A DNA stretch of 64,000 bases from Saxidomus purpurata (Eukaryota; Mollusca; Bivalvia; Venerida; Veneridae): contig JAFMSR010000009.1 in assembly GCA_022818135.1 (NCBI GenBank), positions 18,334,413-18,398,412 on the forward strand. The letters run 5' to 3'. Under the pieces are notes generated by a model, which saw only the letters and a program-made list of their open reading frames with translations, did not search any database and was not told where the DNA came from. Positions 23,601-34,000 of this stretch are shown here, one piece after another; the first letter of the stretch is position 1; each line of letters begins with the position of its first letter. Position numbers and translations under genes: made by a program.

Positions 23601-24495
23601 AAAAACACATTTATACACTAAACGCAAAAATTTCCCCTGTTGAACATTTTTATTTGAATGACGCTATTGTTTTTATTTCTATTTAAGTCATTTTTTGCGA
23701 TGAATTATTGAAACTTTTACAAGAATTCAATTTTATATTGTTTTTGTTGTGTATGAAATTTGAATAAATTTGAAACATGATAACACTGTTAAAATAAATA
23801 TTTTGCCATTTTTGCGTTTCTAAACCGTTTCAGTGTAAATAGCAACAGATATTTCAATACAAGCTATTTGTAATATGTTCTGCTTAGTTCAAGCTTAAAA
23901 CATAAATACTTTTTTAAAGATACCAACTTTTACACATTTACAATTTACATTTCGTGTCAAGTTGGTATTGAAATTCGAATCTATGACTTTTTTTCAGCTA
24001 AAGATGTAGTATTTACAAGTACTTGGTCATTGAGGCTACTCTAGAAAATATTTTTTTCTAACTCTGGGATCAATTTAAATAAACTCAAAATAATTTTAAT
24101 TCAAATAAAGGAAAAGATTGCCACTAAACTTTAAAGTTTTAGTTTCAAATTCTAACAAACATCGGCAAAATTAGCAAAATCATACGTGTTGTAGTTTCGT
24201 AAAACCTTTATAAACACTTGTTTAATATTTTTTGGGGTGTTCAGCGATTTCCTATAAAGATTTCGCTTTATTGGTTAACCATGTTTAACGAGACATTTCT
24301 GGATAATTATTATATGTTCTTCTTAAAAAATTAATTTTTTATTATTGTACGTACATTAAGCTTATTGTTAACGTTTTTAGACAAAAATCTGCTCGTTGTA
24401 GGGAATGCCACTTTAAAAACTAATTAAAACGTACCTGATGCGTTGTCCAATGTGAAAATAAGCACATATAATAACTTTATCATCTTGACTGCCAT
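8557..24495 (-). CDS. Receptor gene A: gp130/Domeless-like class I cytokine receptor ectodomain (12 exons, 3' end not found)
   Basis: Twelve GT-AG exons join to 1,925 coding bases (about 641 residues) with no internal stop. Order: signal peptide, Ig-like D1, D2 with C-x10-C-x-W (CIVHNYVESMTCSW) and a second Cys pair, D3 fibronectin III, then three more FN3 domains, D4-D6. This matches gp130/IL6ST and Domeless ectodomains. Known members are cell-surface receptors that signal through JAK kinases to STATs. D3 shows GYFSDVRT where WSxWS normally sits, so that motif is degenerate. Exon-end phases are 1-1-2-1-0-1-0-1-0-1-1-2. The twin gene B (36796-49021, plus strand) has the same structure, which strongly supports the model. 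No transmembrane helix, box 1 or stop codon was recognised downstream of exon 12. A soluble receptor, a broken gene or distant exons are all possible. Confidence 0.85.
9830..9979 (-). CDS. Receptor A exon 11: D6 fibronectin III, first half
   Basis: Encodes NTLLVTWDKL and GGPIISTYVVQYC. Ends phase 1; 150 bases, as in gene B; about 58% identical. Confidence 0.86.
10925..11010 (-). mobile_element. tRNA-derived SINE head
   Basis: The reverse complement reads GTGGCGCAGTGGTTAGAGCG (A-box-like), and a B-box-like GAGTTCAACCCC follows about 30 bases later. It lies in the intron between receptor A exons 11 and 10. Too diverged for a functional tRNA, with no acceptor-stem pairing. Confidence 0.6.
11162..11321 (-). 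CDS. Receptor A exon 10: D5 fibronectin III, second half
   Basis: Encodes INWQTFDSNNTEAILQI, DYVYGVSMSS and CSGFKWHSC. Ends phase 1; 160 bases, as in gene B; about 64% identical. Confidence 0.87.
12363..12491. mobile_element. Foldback element with 44-bp arms
   Basis: Arms at 12363-12406 and 12448-12491 are near-perfect inverted copies (AGTGGATATGGAATATATCT in each). They flank a 41-base loop with CGCGCTTTGCGCTCG. Intronic, between receptor A exons 10 and 9. It looks like a small palindromic MITE. Confidence 0.65.
12655..12800 (-). CDS. Receptor A exon 9: D5 fibronectin III, first half
   Basis: Encodes VTNGIGDVYVSWSHP and NFTVFWCQKQMGHCK. Ends phase 0; 146 bases, as in gene B; about 71% identical. 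Confidence 0.87.
13106..13376 (-). CDS. Receptor A exon 8: D4 fibronectin III, second half
   Basis: Ninety residues including GVFRGYDVTF, NGTYGCSPLLSC and YRVQIAARNENG. Ends phase 1; 271 bases as in gene B. About 90% identical to gene B exon 8, far more than any other exon pair. Confidence 0.9.
13952..14049 (-). CDS. Receptor A exon 7: D4 fibronectin III, first half
   Basis: Encodes EPSASPDVIDGGYMWSP and TVCLLWK. Ends phase 0; 98 bases, as in gene B; about 76% identical. Confidence 0.86.
15517..15676 (-). CDS. Receptor A exon 6: D3 fibronectin III, second half
   Basis: Contains LIPFTTYTFSV and GYFSDVRTIEATT. The latter lies where the WSxWS box is expected but only Ser remains. Ends phase 1; 160 bases, as in gene B. 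Confidence 0.87.
16487..16711. repeat. 25-bp minisatellite, nine units
   Basis: Unit CTGTTTCAGAAGATGCCAGG plus TTTAA/TTTAC repeats at exact 25-base spacing from 16487, with one or two substitutions per unit. It lies in the intron between receptor A exons 6 and 5. Confidence 0.95.
17065..17207 (-). CDS. Receptor A exon 5: D3 fibronectin III, first half
   Basis: Typical FN3 start (VKPNPVNDL, then CIRLSWKTI) and a WSSKW stretch in the C' strand region. Ends phase 0. Same 143-base length as gene B exon 5. Confidence 0.87.
17730..17880. repeat. Tandem repeat of about 43 bp, four units
   Basis: TTCCGTGATGTATCAATGGA followed by TATACGAATTATTAT recurs four times with minor changes, in the intron between receptor A exons 5 and 4. 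Confidence 0.85.
18060..18200. repeat. Degenerate GTCA/GTGA simple repeat
   Basis: Irregular runs of GTGAGT, GTCAGTCAG, GTCAATGAG and similar tetramer-based sequence. Low complexity, intronic in receptor A. Confidence 0.6.
18680..19300 (-). pseudogene. Mariner-family transposase, dead
   Basis: Reading the minus strand across frames gives a linker motif GRPKTATVEK, then RQISAKWVPHL and the signature region VTG-ETWVLHYFEP. The first catalytic Asp is deleted from that region. Later come GEGIAIQEQVKLGKSVT and a final block HAFAPAH, where the second catalytic Asp of the usual HDNAPAH-type motif is lost. Several frameshifts separate the segments. It lies in the intron between receptor A exons 5 and 4. 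Terminal repeats were not found. Confidence 0.88.
20800..20984 (-). CDS. Receptor A exon 4: cytokine-receptor D2, second half
   Basis: Carries the second cysteine pair (ECAHLNVADGSCTW) and a further Cys in SQTCGI. Ends phase 1. Same 185-base length as gene B exon 4; about 66% identical. Confidence 0.88.
21103..21430. mobile_element. Long imperfect inverted repeat (foldback)
   Basis: Outer arms TTTGCTACAGTT and AACTGTAGCAAA close the structure. Inner arms carry CACCGACCTTGA...TGCCCTTGAA and TTCAAGGGCA...CAAGGTCGGCGACC. The whole 328-bp block is palindromic with mismatches. It lies in the intron between receptor A exons 4 and 3. Confidence 0.7.
21694..21811 (-). CDS. Receptor A exon 3: cytokine-receptor D2, first half
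   Basis: Carries the class I receptor signature C-x10-C-x-W. Begins RPEKITETN and ends VTFQ with a split Trp codon (phase 2). Same 118-base length as gene B exon 3; about 77% identical. Confidence 0.88.
22630..22812. mobile_element. Pogo-like short inverted-repeat element
   Basis: Ends read TACGGTAAAGTTCC and, inverted, TACAGTAAAGTTCC, flanking about 155 bases with repeated GATATTAAGACC motifs. Terminal TA suggests a Tc1/mariner-pogo type MITE. Intronic in receptor A, between exons 3 and 2. Confidence 0.55.
23284..23589 (-). CDS. Receptor A exon 2: Ig-like domain D1
   Basis: About 102 residues with Cys pairs (DVCTGQNLTLTCS and FFRCF) and N-glycosylation sequons (NLT, NAS, NES, NDT). It is the N-terminal Ig-like domain found in gp130-type receptors. 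Phase 1 on both sides. About 60% identical to exon 2 of gene B by hand count, with a one-codon length difference. Confidence 0.82.
24435..24495 (-). CDS. Receptor A exon 1: signal peptide
   Basis: Encodes MAVKMIKLLYVLIFTLDNAS plus the first base of a Gly codon, then donor GTACGT. Short basic start, hydrophobic core and small residues at the end fit a secretory signal peptide. Same 61-base length as exon 1 of gene B. Confidence 0.8.
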
Positions 24496-24558
24496 TTTAC
24501 ACATCTTGTTTGTATTCCTGCGCTAAGGTTACGAGATAAATAGTTCTTAGTATGCCGG

Positions 24559-24566
24559 TTTATATA
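24559..24566 (-). promoter_or_regulatory. Candidate TATA box of receptor gene A
   Basis: Minus strand TATATAAA, 64 bases before the ATG. This implies a 5' leader of roughly 30-40 bases if used. Position supports the exon 1 model; AT-rich context limits certainty. Confidence 0.45.
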
Positions 24567-24626
24567 TAGTACGTGGACTCGGATGTGTATGAGCAATAGA
24601 CTGATGTCACAGTTGTTATCAAAAGC

Positions 24627-24635
24627 TTCTAGGAA
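24627..24635. promoter_or_regulatory. Candidate STAT-binding site upstream of receptor A
   Basis: TTCTAGGAA matches the palindromic STAT consensus TTCN3GAA. It is about 130 bases upstream of the ATG and 60 bases upstream of the TATA-like box. A similar site precedes gene B. Confidence 0.35.
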
Positions 24636-24721
24636 ATTACATGCAACGTATGCTCTTTTGTATATAACATAACATTTGTGACGCATTGAGATTCATTGAT
24701 AAAATTAATTTGGTGACATTA

Positions 24722-25409
24722 GGCAGGGTTTACATATAAACAAGTATCTTGTAAAAGACATTAAGATTAGTCAAAGTTATGGCTTGTACAAGAAATTTTC
24801 TACACAAGATCTAGCTTTTTGACAATTAATCACAAAATAGCGGGAAGATGTCTCATCAGCACACAATACTGTCTTTAGCAATCGAGTTTCTGATTTTTTA
24901 AGAAAATATGAAATTTATGGATTATGTTTTAAAAAAAATGCAATTATTGTTCTTACTGAGAAAAATTCTTTATATAATAGCTGTTCATTGAATGACCTAT
25001 ACATTTTAAAATTCATCTTAAAAACCTCGTTTTTGTTCATTGTGATAGTCGTTTGCACTTGTATTATATAGATGTTCCTTTTCTTGGTATAAATCTATCA
25101 GATGGTCAACTTTGTCCTTTGACCAAGCCATTGTGTACAAAATTTAAAAATACTGTACCTGAAATACCTCGCCCACACCTGTTTTTCCCATAAAACACTT
25201 CTTATCAGTAAGGTGACGGCCAAGAAATTGTGAAGAAATAGAACAGGCTCTATTCTCGTGCAAGAAAATTATCTCATATTATGTCACAAAAATTCTGACA
25301 AAAGTTGCTCAGTTGTGGGTGTTTACATATGAACAATTCTTTTACAAGTCATAAATAGTACTTATCTTAATATCTTGTACAAGAAACTTGCACATATGTA
25401 AACCCTGCC
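24722..25409. mobile_element. Harbinger-like MITE with TTA target duplication
   Basis: Ends GGCAGGGTTTACATAT and ATATGTAAACCCTGCC are inverted copies. The similarity continues inward about 75 bp (CAAGTATCTTGTAAAAGA versus CAAGTTTCTTGTACAAGA). Both ends are flanked by TTA, the 3-bp duplication typical of PIF/Harbinger. No transposase is encoded. It lies about 230 bases upstream of the receptor A ATG. Confidence 0.8.
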
Positions 25410-26500
25410 TTACAATATTAACATGTGATACAGGCTCATTGGCATATCTTTTGTGGCATTTAAACATAAATCGTGAGACTCTGATCGATTCAATGCAAAC
25501 ATTCGTAGTTAATTTGAAGAGAAGAACATAAGACTGATCTCGATATTTTAATAATTATCATTTCCGATGCAAGGGTTTCTTTTTATATCGGTTACAAGAT
25601 ATAGAAGCCAGGAAGAAATTTCATTCTTGTTCCATTCTTTTTTCAAAACTATGCAAAAAAAATTTGTTTAGTCTTTTCTGATAAGGACTAACTTAACTGA
25701 AGACATAGGTCCAATTTCACAATTTCAACAAAGGCAAGCAACAAAATTGTTATCGGTATACAACAAGTGGTTAGATTTTCGCTGAAATCAAGGACTTGAG
25801 GGTTGAACTTTGATTTTGTAGATAGATTACACTGAATAACTTGCTAAATATGTTAAACACGTTCAAATTGTTGATAATTAAGTGTTGTTTTCTTCAAAAA
25901 TCCCGCAAGTTCTTATATAAAGAGCGTTTATTGGGAATACTAAAATGAAAAATTCAAAAGAAACATACACATATGTACGACATACTTACGTGCTTGAAAT
26001 ATCTTTAAAATGTATTCATCAAAAACAACAGCCACGACATCTACGTATGTACTGTCATGCTTATACGGATTTTAAACTAGAACTTGAATTGTTGAAATGC
26101 GATTTCTTTTTCTGTAGAACGAACAGATAAAACAAGATTTTATCCGATCACTTCTCAAGAAAACTGACTGATTCTTTAATCTTGAATATGTAGTTTATTT
26201 TCTGCAGTAAAAAGCAATATTTTTGAAAAATACATTTATCTGCTGACTACATAAATATAGATCTAACAAGTCTTGAAATCAAGTGGTACGTTTAAATGAT
26301 AAAGTAATTCAAAAGGTGTACATTTTCAATTACAGCACGTTGCATCATACAGCGTATAAGCATCATTCTATTTTAAAGTATGTGTAAACCTAATTCAAGT
26401 ATTTGTCAAATGATGAAAAATGACCGAGAACATGTTTCACGTGCATGTGTTACATGTTTCACGTGCATGTGTTATATTAGTTATATGAGTGTACTCATTA

Positions 26501-26853
26501 AAAGGACATACCCTATAACTGATGCCAAACCAAATAGCCACCAACACATACATAATAGAATCTTTAAAAGTATAATAACGTAATCTAAAAGTTTCAGATC
26601 ATTATCGATAAAATCAGCGGTTTAAAATATGCTGCAGTACCGTAAACCATTCAATGTAGAGTTGTTGTTTTACAATTAATGGATTGATGCGATTTTATTA
26701 CAGAAGGCCTCTATATTTATCAGTTGTGGTAAAATGAGGCATTTTTTGCCATAGGTTCTTCTTTGAAATTGTATTTATCTATCGTTTTAAGTTCATTGCA
26801 CACATAATCTATGTTTTGAGAATATGATCTGCTAGATGTAGGGTATGTCTCTT
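26501..26853. mobile_element. MITE-A copy, full length
   Basis: Inverted termini AAAGGACATACCCTA and TAGGGTATGTCTCTT flanked by TA. The interior shares GTAAACCATTCAAT and GCGATTTTATTACAGAAGGC with other copies. TA duplication suggests Tc1/mariner-type mobilisation. Confidence 0.8.
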
Positions 26854-29482
26854 TAACTCCTAACTTTTCACTATATGTCACCATCAACGTAACGGCTTGA
26901 GCGGTAGACAGTGCTTTAACCAGACATATTCAGATGTACACATCAACAACCGGGTAATAATTATATTATACCATTAATCATGAAGTCTATCCCAATTTGA
27001 AGCACTTAATATCTATTTGGTCATTTATAATAATAGTTATACGAAAAACTGATCTAAGTACATGACATTGAATCCATAAAATTATAACAAAAAATGACCA
27101 TGAACAAATTTATGGTGCCTATGTGTATGTTTATACAAACAACCTACTGGATGATCAGATAAATAAATACCTTCTCATGATCATTCGACGTAACAAGAGG
27201 ACCAAGATGGCCCTATATCGCTCATATTGCCACCATTGGCTATGATTTCATTTGTGACAGTTGAGCTAAAAATGGTGCACTTTTCCAAAGTTTTCTATGT
27301 ATTCTGATATGCATTGCTTTGTCCTTAGCTTCTTTTAAAGATCTACCTCAAAGACAAATATTTCAAAAATCTCATCATGCATGGTGACTAGGTTTGTTGA
27401 AAAGAACATTCTGTTGATCTCTTAAGCATCGCAATGCCAGTAATAGGGGCTTTCGCTATGCTACAGAGAGAATACTCCAATTATAATATACAGTCACATG
27501 GTGGATAAGGTTGAACCTCTTTAAGCGAAAGGTTTCCACAATTTGTTATTTTCAAATCAGCGCAAATAAGCAGCGCAATATGCTATTATGGCGCAGTAGG
27601 TGAAAAAGTAGAAACACTAACACAATACACATACTGCATGGCAGTGTTAAATCCAAACTAGAAATATATTTTAAAAAGATGCACGGCCGTAGTAGCCAAT
27701 GTGTTCTTCAGTCAAGTAAAGTAAATATTCCTTTTTGTGTGTATTGCCTTCTGCCATTTTTATATTTTCCGTCTGACACAATATTCACTAAAACTTTCCC
27801 TCCAACTTCCAGAAAAATAGGCAATATGTAGATAAAGTGCACTTGTTTCATGTAAACCAGACACACTGCATTCCACAGAGAGAAGTTAGTGAACAATTAA
27901 ATTTGGCACACTTATCTAATTATGTCTTAAAACTTTATTTTTTTCCAAGTTCTGTGAGAGTATAGAATAAACTTGGCAATTTTGGACTGAGCGAAAATAT
28001 AAACAGACCAAAAACTTCAGACAGGGAAAATCTTAATAAAAGAGACCCTTCCAGACATAACAAAATATATGTTAGGAAATTTAAAAAAGTTAATTTCAAA
28101 GACAATATCTGGAATAACTGGCTTGATCACTACACTGATCAATGTGAGTAAACTAGTATTATTTGTGTCGGCTGCTTAGATCGATTATGCATGTATGTTT
28201 ACATTCAATGATCACGTTAGTTTAAAATCATACTGTATAACTGACAGGTAGATTTGATATCAGGATCTCGCTGCCACTGTAGTGAATGTTACTAGTTTAA
28301 ATAGTAAATTGGCTTGCCATAATGTACAGTGTTGTGAACAAATATGACTCGCACTATGTACAAAACACTCCATTTTTTGTTAAATAAATTCATGCTTCTG
28401 AGGTTTAAATAATAGCACACTGAGGTAACTGCTCAGCTTTTTTTACACATGATAATGGTTTGTAACAAGACACTTTTATGAAAGATAACTCGCACTATAA
28501 ACCAAAAGAGGAAATACATCATCATAACGGCGGAATCCGCGTGTGTATGTGATCAAGGCAAAAAATATGCTCTTTTAAAAAATGATTTTTCATCGATTAT
28601 TAACAGTATTAAATAATAGTATTTAGCCATACAGTTGTTATTGGTGGAAGAGGGCATCAGATACCCAGTGGGAGGAAATATTTCAATACGAATATACATC
28701 CGAGAAAACCACTAACGTCCTGTAACATAACTAGATATCTTCCTCACCTTCTTATTTTCGTGTAAACTTTAAGTTGGTTCATTGACAACTGTTTCGAAAT
28801 GCTATTTTGGTGATTCATGGGAAAGACGGATCCACGCCTCCGCACTTCCTGAGCTCGTGACATAAACCTATTTGATGGGCAAACCGTAGTAGATATTCAC
28901 GTATCGTTAAATGTGAAACGTGCAGCAAGTCATAATCAACAAATCTGGACTTACGAAGACATAAAAAGAGAGACAAATAGAGCATTTCATTTTATTCGTG
29001 ATTTCGTGCTCTTTAATAGAAGAGAGTAAGACGAAGTGTATATGCACAAAACACAACGATGGGCATGCACATATTTGTGAATAATGTCACAAAATACACA
29101 CATTTGAGAATACACATAGGCAGCAGTGCGATGCCTAAACTGCAGTTTGTTTTTCATAAGAAAAATTAAAATGTTTTGTAGCACTATAACCGAGGATTGT
29201 CTTGGGTCATGTTGCCAGGTGATTTTAGCATCGGTTTCATCATACTGTCACAAGTTTTCAAATGTTTGTTTATAATACTTTGTTGTGAAACATAACTATC
29301 TTGATAGAAATGCAAAGACTGTTTGCTCACGAGTGAGTTCATTTTCATTTGGCAGATGGCGTTAATAGTTTTGCATTTTATAGGTTTGCGTGAGAGTTTG
29401 TCATTTTTATTTTTTATGAAGCCTTATATGTCAACGCAGTATTTGAATATGACGCAAAGTGATGTATTTGTGTTTAACCTTA

Positions 29483-29852
29483 AAGGGGCACTCCCTACAT
29501 CTAGCAGATTATATTATCGAACCGTAATAATGTAAAATGATAAATGAAAACAATTTTGAAGAACAACATGTATTGAAACAAGCTTCATTTTAGCATTAAT
29601 AATCAACATCGATGCCTTTTGTAATAAATCGCATCCACCCATTAATTATACAACAACAACTCTACATAGGTTATTGAATGGTTTACTGTACTGCAACATA
29701 TTTTAAAACGCAGATTTTATCGATGATAACTGGAATGCATAGCTCAATAGTTTAGGTATTCAACTAAGTTATAATACTTCAAAATGTTTTTGTTTTGTTA
29801 TTTATGTTTTTGGGGTTATTTAGTTCGACATCAGTTATAGGGAGTGTCCCTT
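29483..29852. mobile_element. MITE-A copy, full length, opposite orientation
   Basis: Termini AAGGGGCACTCCCTA and TAGGGAGTGTCCCTT with TA on both sides. Interior inverted relative to the 26501 copy. Confidence 0.82.
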
Positions 29853-30507
29853 TACCAGGTTGAACATGATGCACTATGTGACTCTTGACGTTCCACCCAT
29901 CCTTAAAATAGGCCAAGGACTAAACAGGATTCATACATACATAAGATGTGGGTAATCATAAAATGTATTATATAACTGCCTAGAGGTGTAAGTGCAGACG
30001 TTTTACCAGTTTAATTTCTATCAAACATTTTCTACAACTTATTTAATTCATGAAAAAAGCAAATATATTGCAGTTTTCTAATAAGTTGATTTCAGATGCA
30101 TGATATAATTTGGGTATTTGAAATTGACCATCAGTATCATGTTAGGTATCATTTATAGAAACAAACCATTGTATTTGGTTATAATGTCGTAGCTGTGTTT
30201 GTACCAGTCTTAAAAACAACAGTTTACAATTATCATATAAATTTAATTATATACTAGTTCAATGTTTAATGTACTCATTGTCTTTCTTAATTTAGGACTG
30301 TGATATTTCATTTCATGCCTCTCAATGTCAATACCATCAAAACCTAAGGGCCACAATGGAAATAAGAGATTTAGTTTTCTTTTTTGTGTAATCTTTGGTA
30401 TGATGTCATTGACATGGTTTCATTTCTCTTACATGTATATTGTTTTATTGTTTTATAATGTATGTGAATTTGTTTTACCATGTTTTATACATTATGCTGA
30501 ATTAAAT

Positions 30508-30538
<31 letters not shown>

Positions 30539-30539
30539 A
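30508..30539. repeat. TCTA microsatellite, about eight units
   Basis: Pure TCTA/ATCT tetranucleotide run. Confidence 0.95.
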
Positions 30540-30751
30540 CAGTTTACAATGAACTCAAGTTTTATTCCTGAATACGCAACTTTACAGTTAGTATGAATTT
30601 ATTGAAGTTTGATTACGAAGAAACATCTTAAAACTTACTGATTCGCTCTCATCTAACCACAGTCGTCAGAGAGCAGCAACTATTGTTTATCGCTGCTGTC
30701 CATGAATAGATTGAAGGGCTGAGGCACGAGTGTTATCAAGTGCCTTTGCCT

Positions 30752-30832
30752 ACGGACACACTTCTAGCTCCGGTTGGAATTCAATCACAAGACGGACGTA
30801 TTGTAACAACTGAGCTATCGGTAACCACGCAT
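30752..30832 (-). mobile_element. tRNA-like SINE remnant
   Basis: The reverse complement contains GATAGCTCAGTTGTTACAAT (A-box-like) and, about 30 bases on, GATTGAATTCCAACC (B-box-like). No 3' tail recognised. Confidence 0.45.
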
Positions 30833-31012
30833 GTTGGTTTGTCAGTTACTATGTATAATTTAAAAGAAATCTGTTTAACGTGATAAAACATGAAACACCC
30901 TTCATAAGATCATGCGTAAAATTTGGAGGAAACAGCACTTATGTTGTCTAGATTTTGATTGCAAGCTTATGGTTTGTATATTGCGTTTTTCGGTGCATTT
31001 AGTGCACACTTA

Positions 31013-31744
31013 AAGGGGCACTCCCTACATCTAACAGATTATATTCTCGAAACATAGTTTATGTGTTCGATGAACGTAAAATGATAAATACATACAATTT
31101 CAAAGAAGAACCTATTCCGAAAAATGCCTCATTTTACCACAATTAATCAATATAGAGGCCTTCTGTAATAAATCGCATCCACCCATTAATTGTACAACAA
31201 CAACTCTACATTAGATTATTGAATGGTTTACGGTACTGTAGTATATTTTAAACCGCTGATTTTATCAATAATGACTGGGAATGCATAGCTGAAGCTTTTA
31301 GGTTAAGTTATAATACTTCCAAAGATTCTATTATTTATGCTTTGGAGGTTATTTAGTTTGAAATCAGTTATAGGGTATGTACCTTTAAAGGGACACTCCT
31401 TATAATTGGTGTCAAACTAAATAACTTAAAAAACATAAATAATAGAATACATGCCAGTATCATGCTTAAGCTATACATTCCAGTCAGTATCGGTAAAATC
31501 AGTTTTTAAAAATATTTTGCGGTACCGTAAATCGTTCAATACTCTATGTAAAGTTGTTGTTGTACAATAAAAAGGTGGATACAATTTATTACATAAGGCC
31601 TATATGGTGATTATTTGTGCTAAAATTTGGCATTTTTCGATATATGTTGTTCTATAAAAATGTATTTATTAATTATTTTGCGTTCATTGAACACATCATC
31701 TATGTTTCGAGAAAATAATCTGCTAGATGTCGGGATAGTCCCTT
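31013..31744. mobile_element. Two MITE-A copies fused in inverted orientation
   Basis: The first copy (31013-31385) ends GGGTATGTACCTT and the second (31388-31744) begins AAGGGACACTCC. They share one TA dinucleotide, and their interiors are inverted to each other, making a large palindrome. Outer TA flanks are present at 31011-31012 and 31745-31746. Confidence 0.82.
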
Positions 31745-32122
31745 TAATTCAAATGCTGTTACAGTATGTTATCTTACCATTACGTAATATTTCATCAAAA
31801 CAATTACTATCTCACCAAAGCATGTAACTAATTCTGCGAAACTGTAACAATATCCTATTTGTGTTATGGTATATATCTGGAATAAATGTGCCTCGGTTCT
31901 CTCGAATTTGATTTATAGATACTTTACTACGGAACACTTATTTATAAAAGCTTTTTTTTCAAACCTGTATGTACAATTCAAATGTACATAGCTAAGTCAG
32001 TAATAGCTGCGGGTTGGGTTTGGGTTTATTATAAGTTTTATATGGCCACGTGTTCGATGTATCAACACTAGTTTAAAACCGCTTCAAGTAGTCTATTAAA
32101 GGTATGTGAATTCTACTCATTA

Positions 32123-32481
32123 AAGCTGCTCGCTCTCAGATTTTAGTAAAAAAATTAAGTTCTTTAAACTGTATATAAATAACGTATTTTAGAACATACG
32201 GTGATATAAAAAGGCTCCAGTATAAATTTATGTCACGTGTATCTCTAAATTTCAAAAAATACGCTACCAAATTCAAAAGCGTTGCAAACGCTTTTGAAAT
32301 TTCAATATAAACATATAGTGTAGCGGAGCCGTGTAACCGACCTTTTCAATCGATTTCTGCGAAATTCCTACCTAGATTTTTGCTTATTTTTTTCCCTAGC
32401 CTTTAGTTTTATATTAATGAATAAGAATGTGAACTTTTTTGAAAAATATTTTTTTCAACGGTAACTGAGAGCGAGCAGCTT
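32123..32481. mobile_element. MITE-B copy, full length
   Basis: Termini AAGCTGCTCGCTCTCAGAT and, inverted at the other end, CTGAGAGCGAGCAGCTT. Both are flanked by TA. No coding capacity. Confidence 0.82.
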
Positions 32482-32497
32482 TAAGAAGAAGACATTA

Positions 32498-33855
32498 AAG
32501 CTGATCGCTCTCAGATTTTGGTAAAAAAAATAAGTTCTTCAAACTGAATGAAAATAACATATTTTAGAACATATAGTCATATAAAAAGGTTCCAGAAAAA
32601 ATCCTGTCAAGTATATCTGTCAATTTGAAATAATACGCCACCAAGTAATAAAGCGTTGCAAACGCTTTTGAAATTCCAATATAAACATAATAGTGTAGCG
32701 GCAAATTCCTTCCTAAATTTTTACTTATATTTTAATTCTAGCCTTTAGTTTTTGGCCTGGGGACTGAAAGTCCCCTAGGCCTAAGTTAGTATACCACATT
32801 TCAAACACTGCAAGAAATTTAACTGTGCTATGTGCGAATAACAACTGTAAACATGCGCTATGCGAAAGTAGTGCAAGACAGACCAGATCAATCGCCTGTT
32901 TGAATGTCGCATATGATAAGGACATATTACAAATAAAAACAGTACATAAAACTTCAAACGTCTGCAGGAAGGTATATAGCTTACAGGTTGCATTACACAA
33001 TTTTTTCTGTTTTAGAAATTACTGCGCTGTTAGCTGATTACGGAAGATAATCATATGCATATCACGGAAAAGTACGGATATGTACGGAAGTTTACGAAAA
33101 CGTACGGAGCTCGATATAAGTTTGTAGTTTGATTTTCAAATTTCCGATGTTATTTCATTGACAACTTTGTTATTTACGAACGATTACATATATATTTACC
33201 TAAAAATAAATATGTCTCTAAAAAAAGATATAATTTACGTACATTCCCGAGAAGGAACTCACGAGATCAAAATCACCCGCCATTTATCGAGGACGCTGCA
33301 TGTCAAGGCCCAGTGAACGGTTTCACCGATTACAACTACAAGGTAACCCAGAATCATTTTTGGTTTTCTCTGTTATACACATTGTACAGTACTGTATTTA
33401 TATTTCATTTCTGGTATTGCTTTGTTTATTTCTGTTTCAAGGTCTTGTCCTTGGTACACAATAATTTTCGATCCACATCATCAGATCATATCGCTTGAAG
33501 TTGTACAAAGCCCAGATCGAATTATTTTTATTGGCTTAAACATTTTATAATGTTGACTATGTGATTATTTTTCATTTAACGTACGTTTTATAATAAAAAA
33601 CAAACTTCCCTGCCACCCATATATTTGTGAATCATTCATTCTGTGTCATATATTGAATTTCGTCCTCTGCACATTTCGATCCGTGCTTTAGGTAAGATTC
33701 AGCGCAAAACACGTAGGTCAAAAATTGTTTTTCGGGGAGTTAACCTATAGCCCCCAGGCCTTCAGCGCTCACAGCGCTTTGATATATCTATGTATTAGTA
33801 TGTCATTTTTATTTTAAATATTTTTTTTTCAACGATACCTGAGAGCGAGCAGCTT
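32498..33855. mobile_element. MITE-B copy carrying an insertion of about 1 kb
   Basis: It begins AAGCTGATCGCTCTCAGAT and ends TGAGAGCGAGCAGCTT with TA flanks, only 16 bases from the previous copy. The first 255 and last 55 bases align with that copy. The middle, about 32753-33800, is unrelated and begins and ends with inverted GGCCTGGGGRCT-like sequence, so another element may have nested here. Confidence 0.65.
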
Positions 33856-33918
33856 TAACAAAAAAATCATCAGAACTTGACTGCTGGCTGGAAACAAGTT
33901 TGACGGCAATTTAAATAT

Positions 33919-34000
33919 CAAAGGGACACTCCCTATAACTGATGACGAACTTAATAACTTCAAAAGTATAAATAATAGAATATTTACAAGTATTATACTG
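33919..34000. mobile_element. MITE-A end fragment
   Basis: One terminus (AGGGACACTCCCTATAACTG) and about 60 interior bases, then unrelated DNA. Confidence 0.55.
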
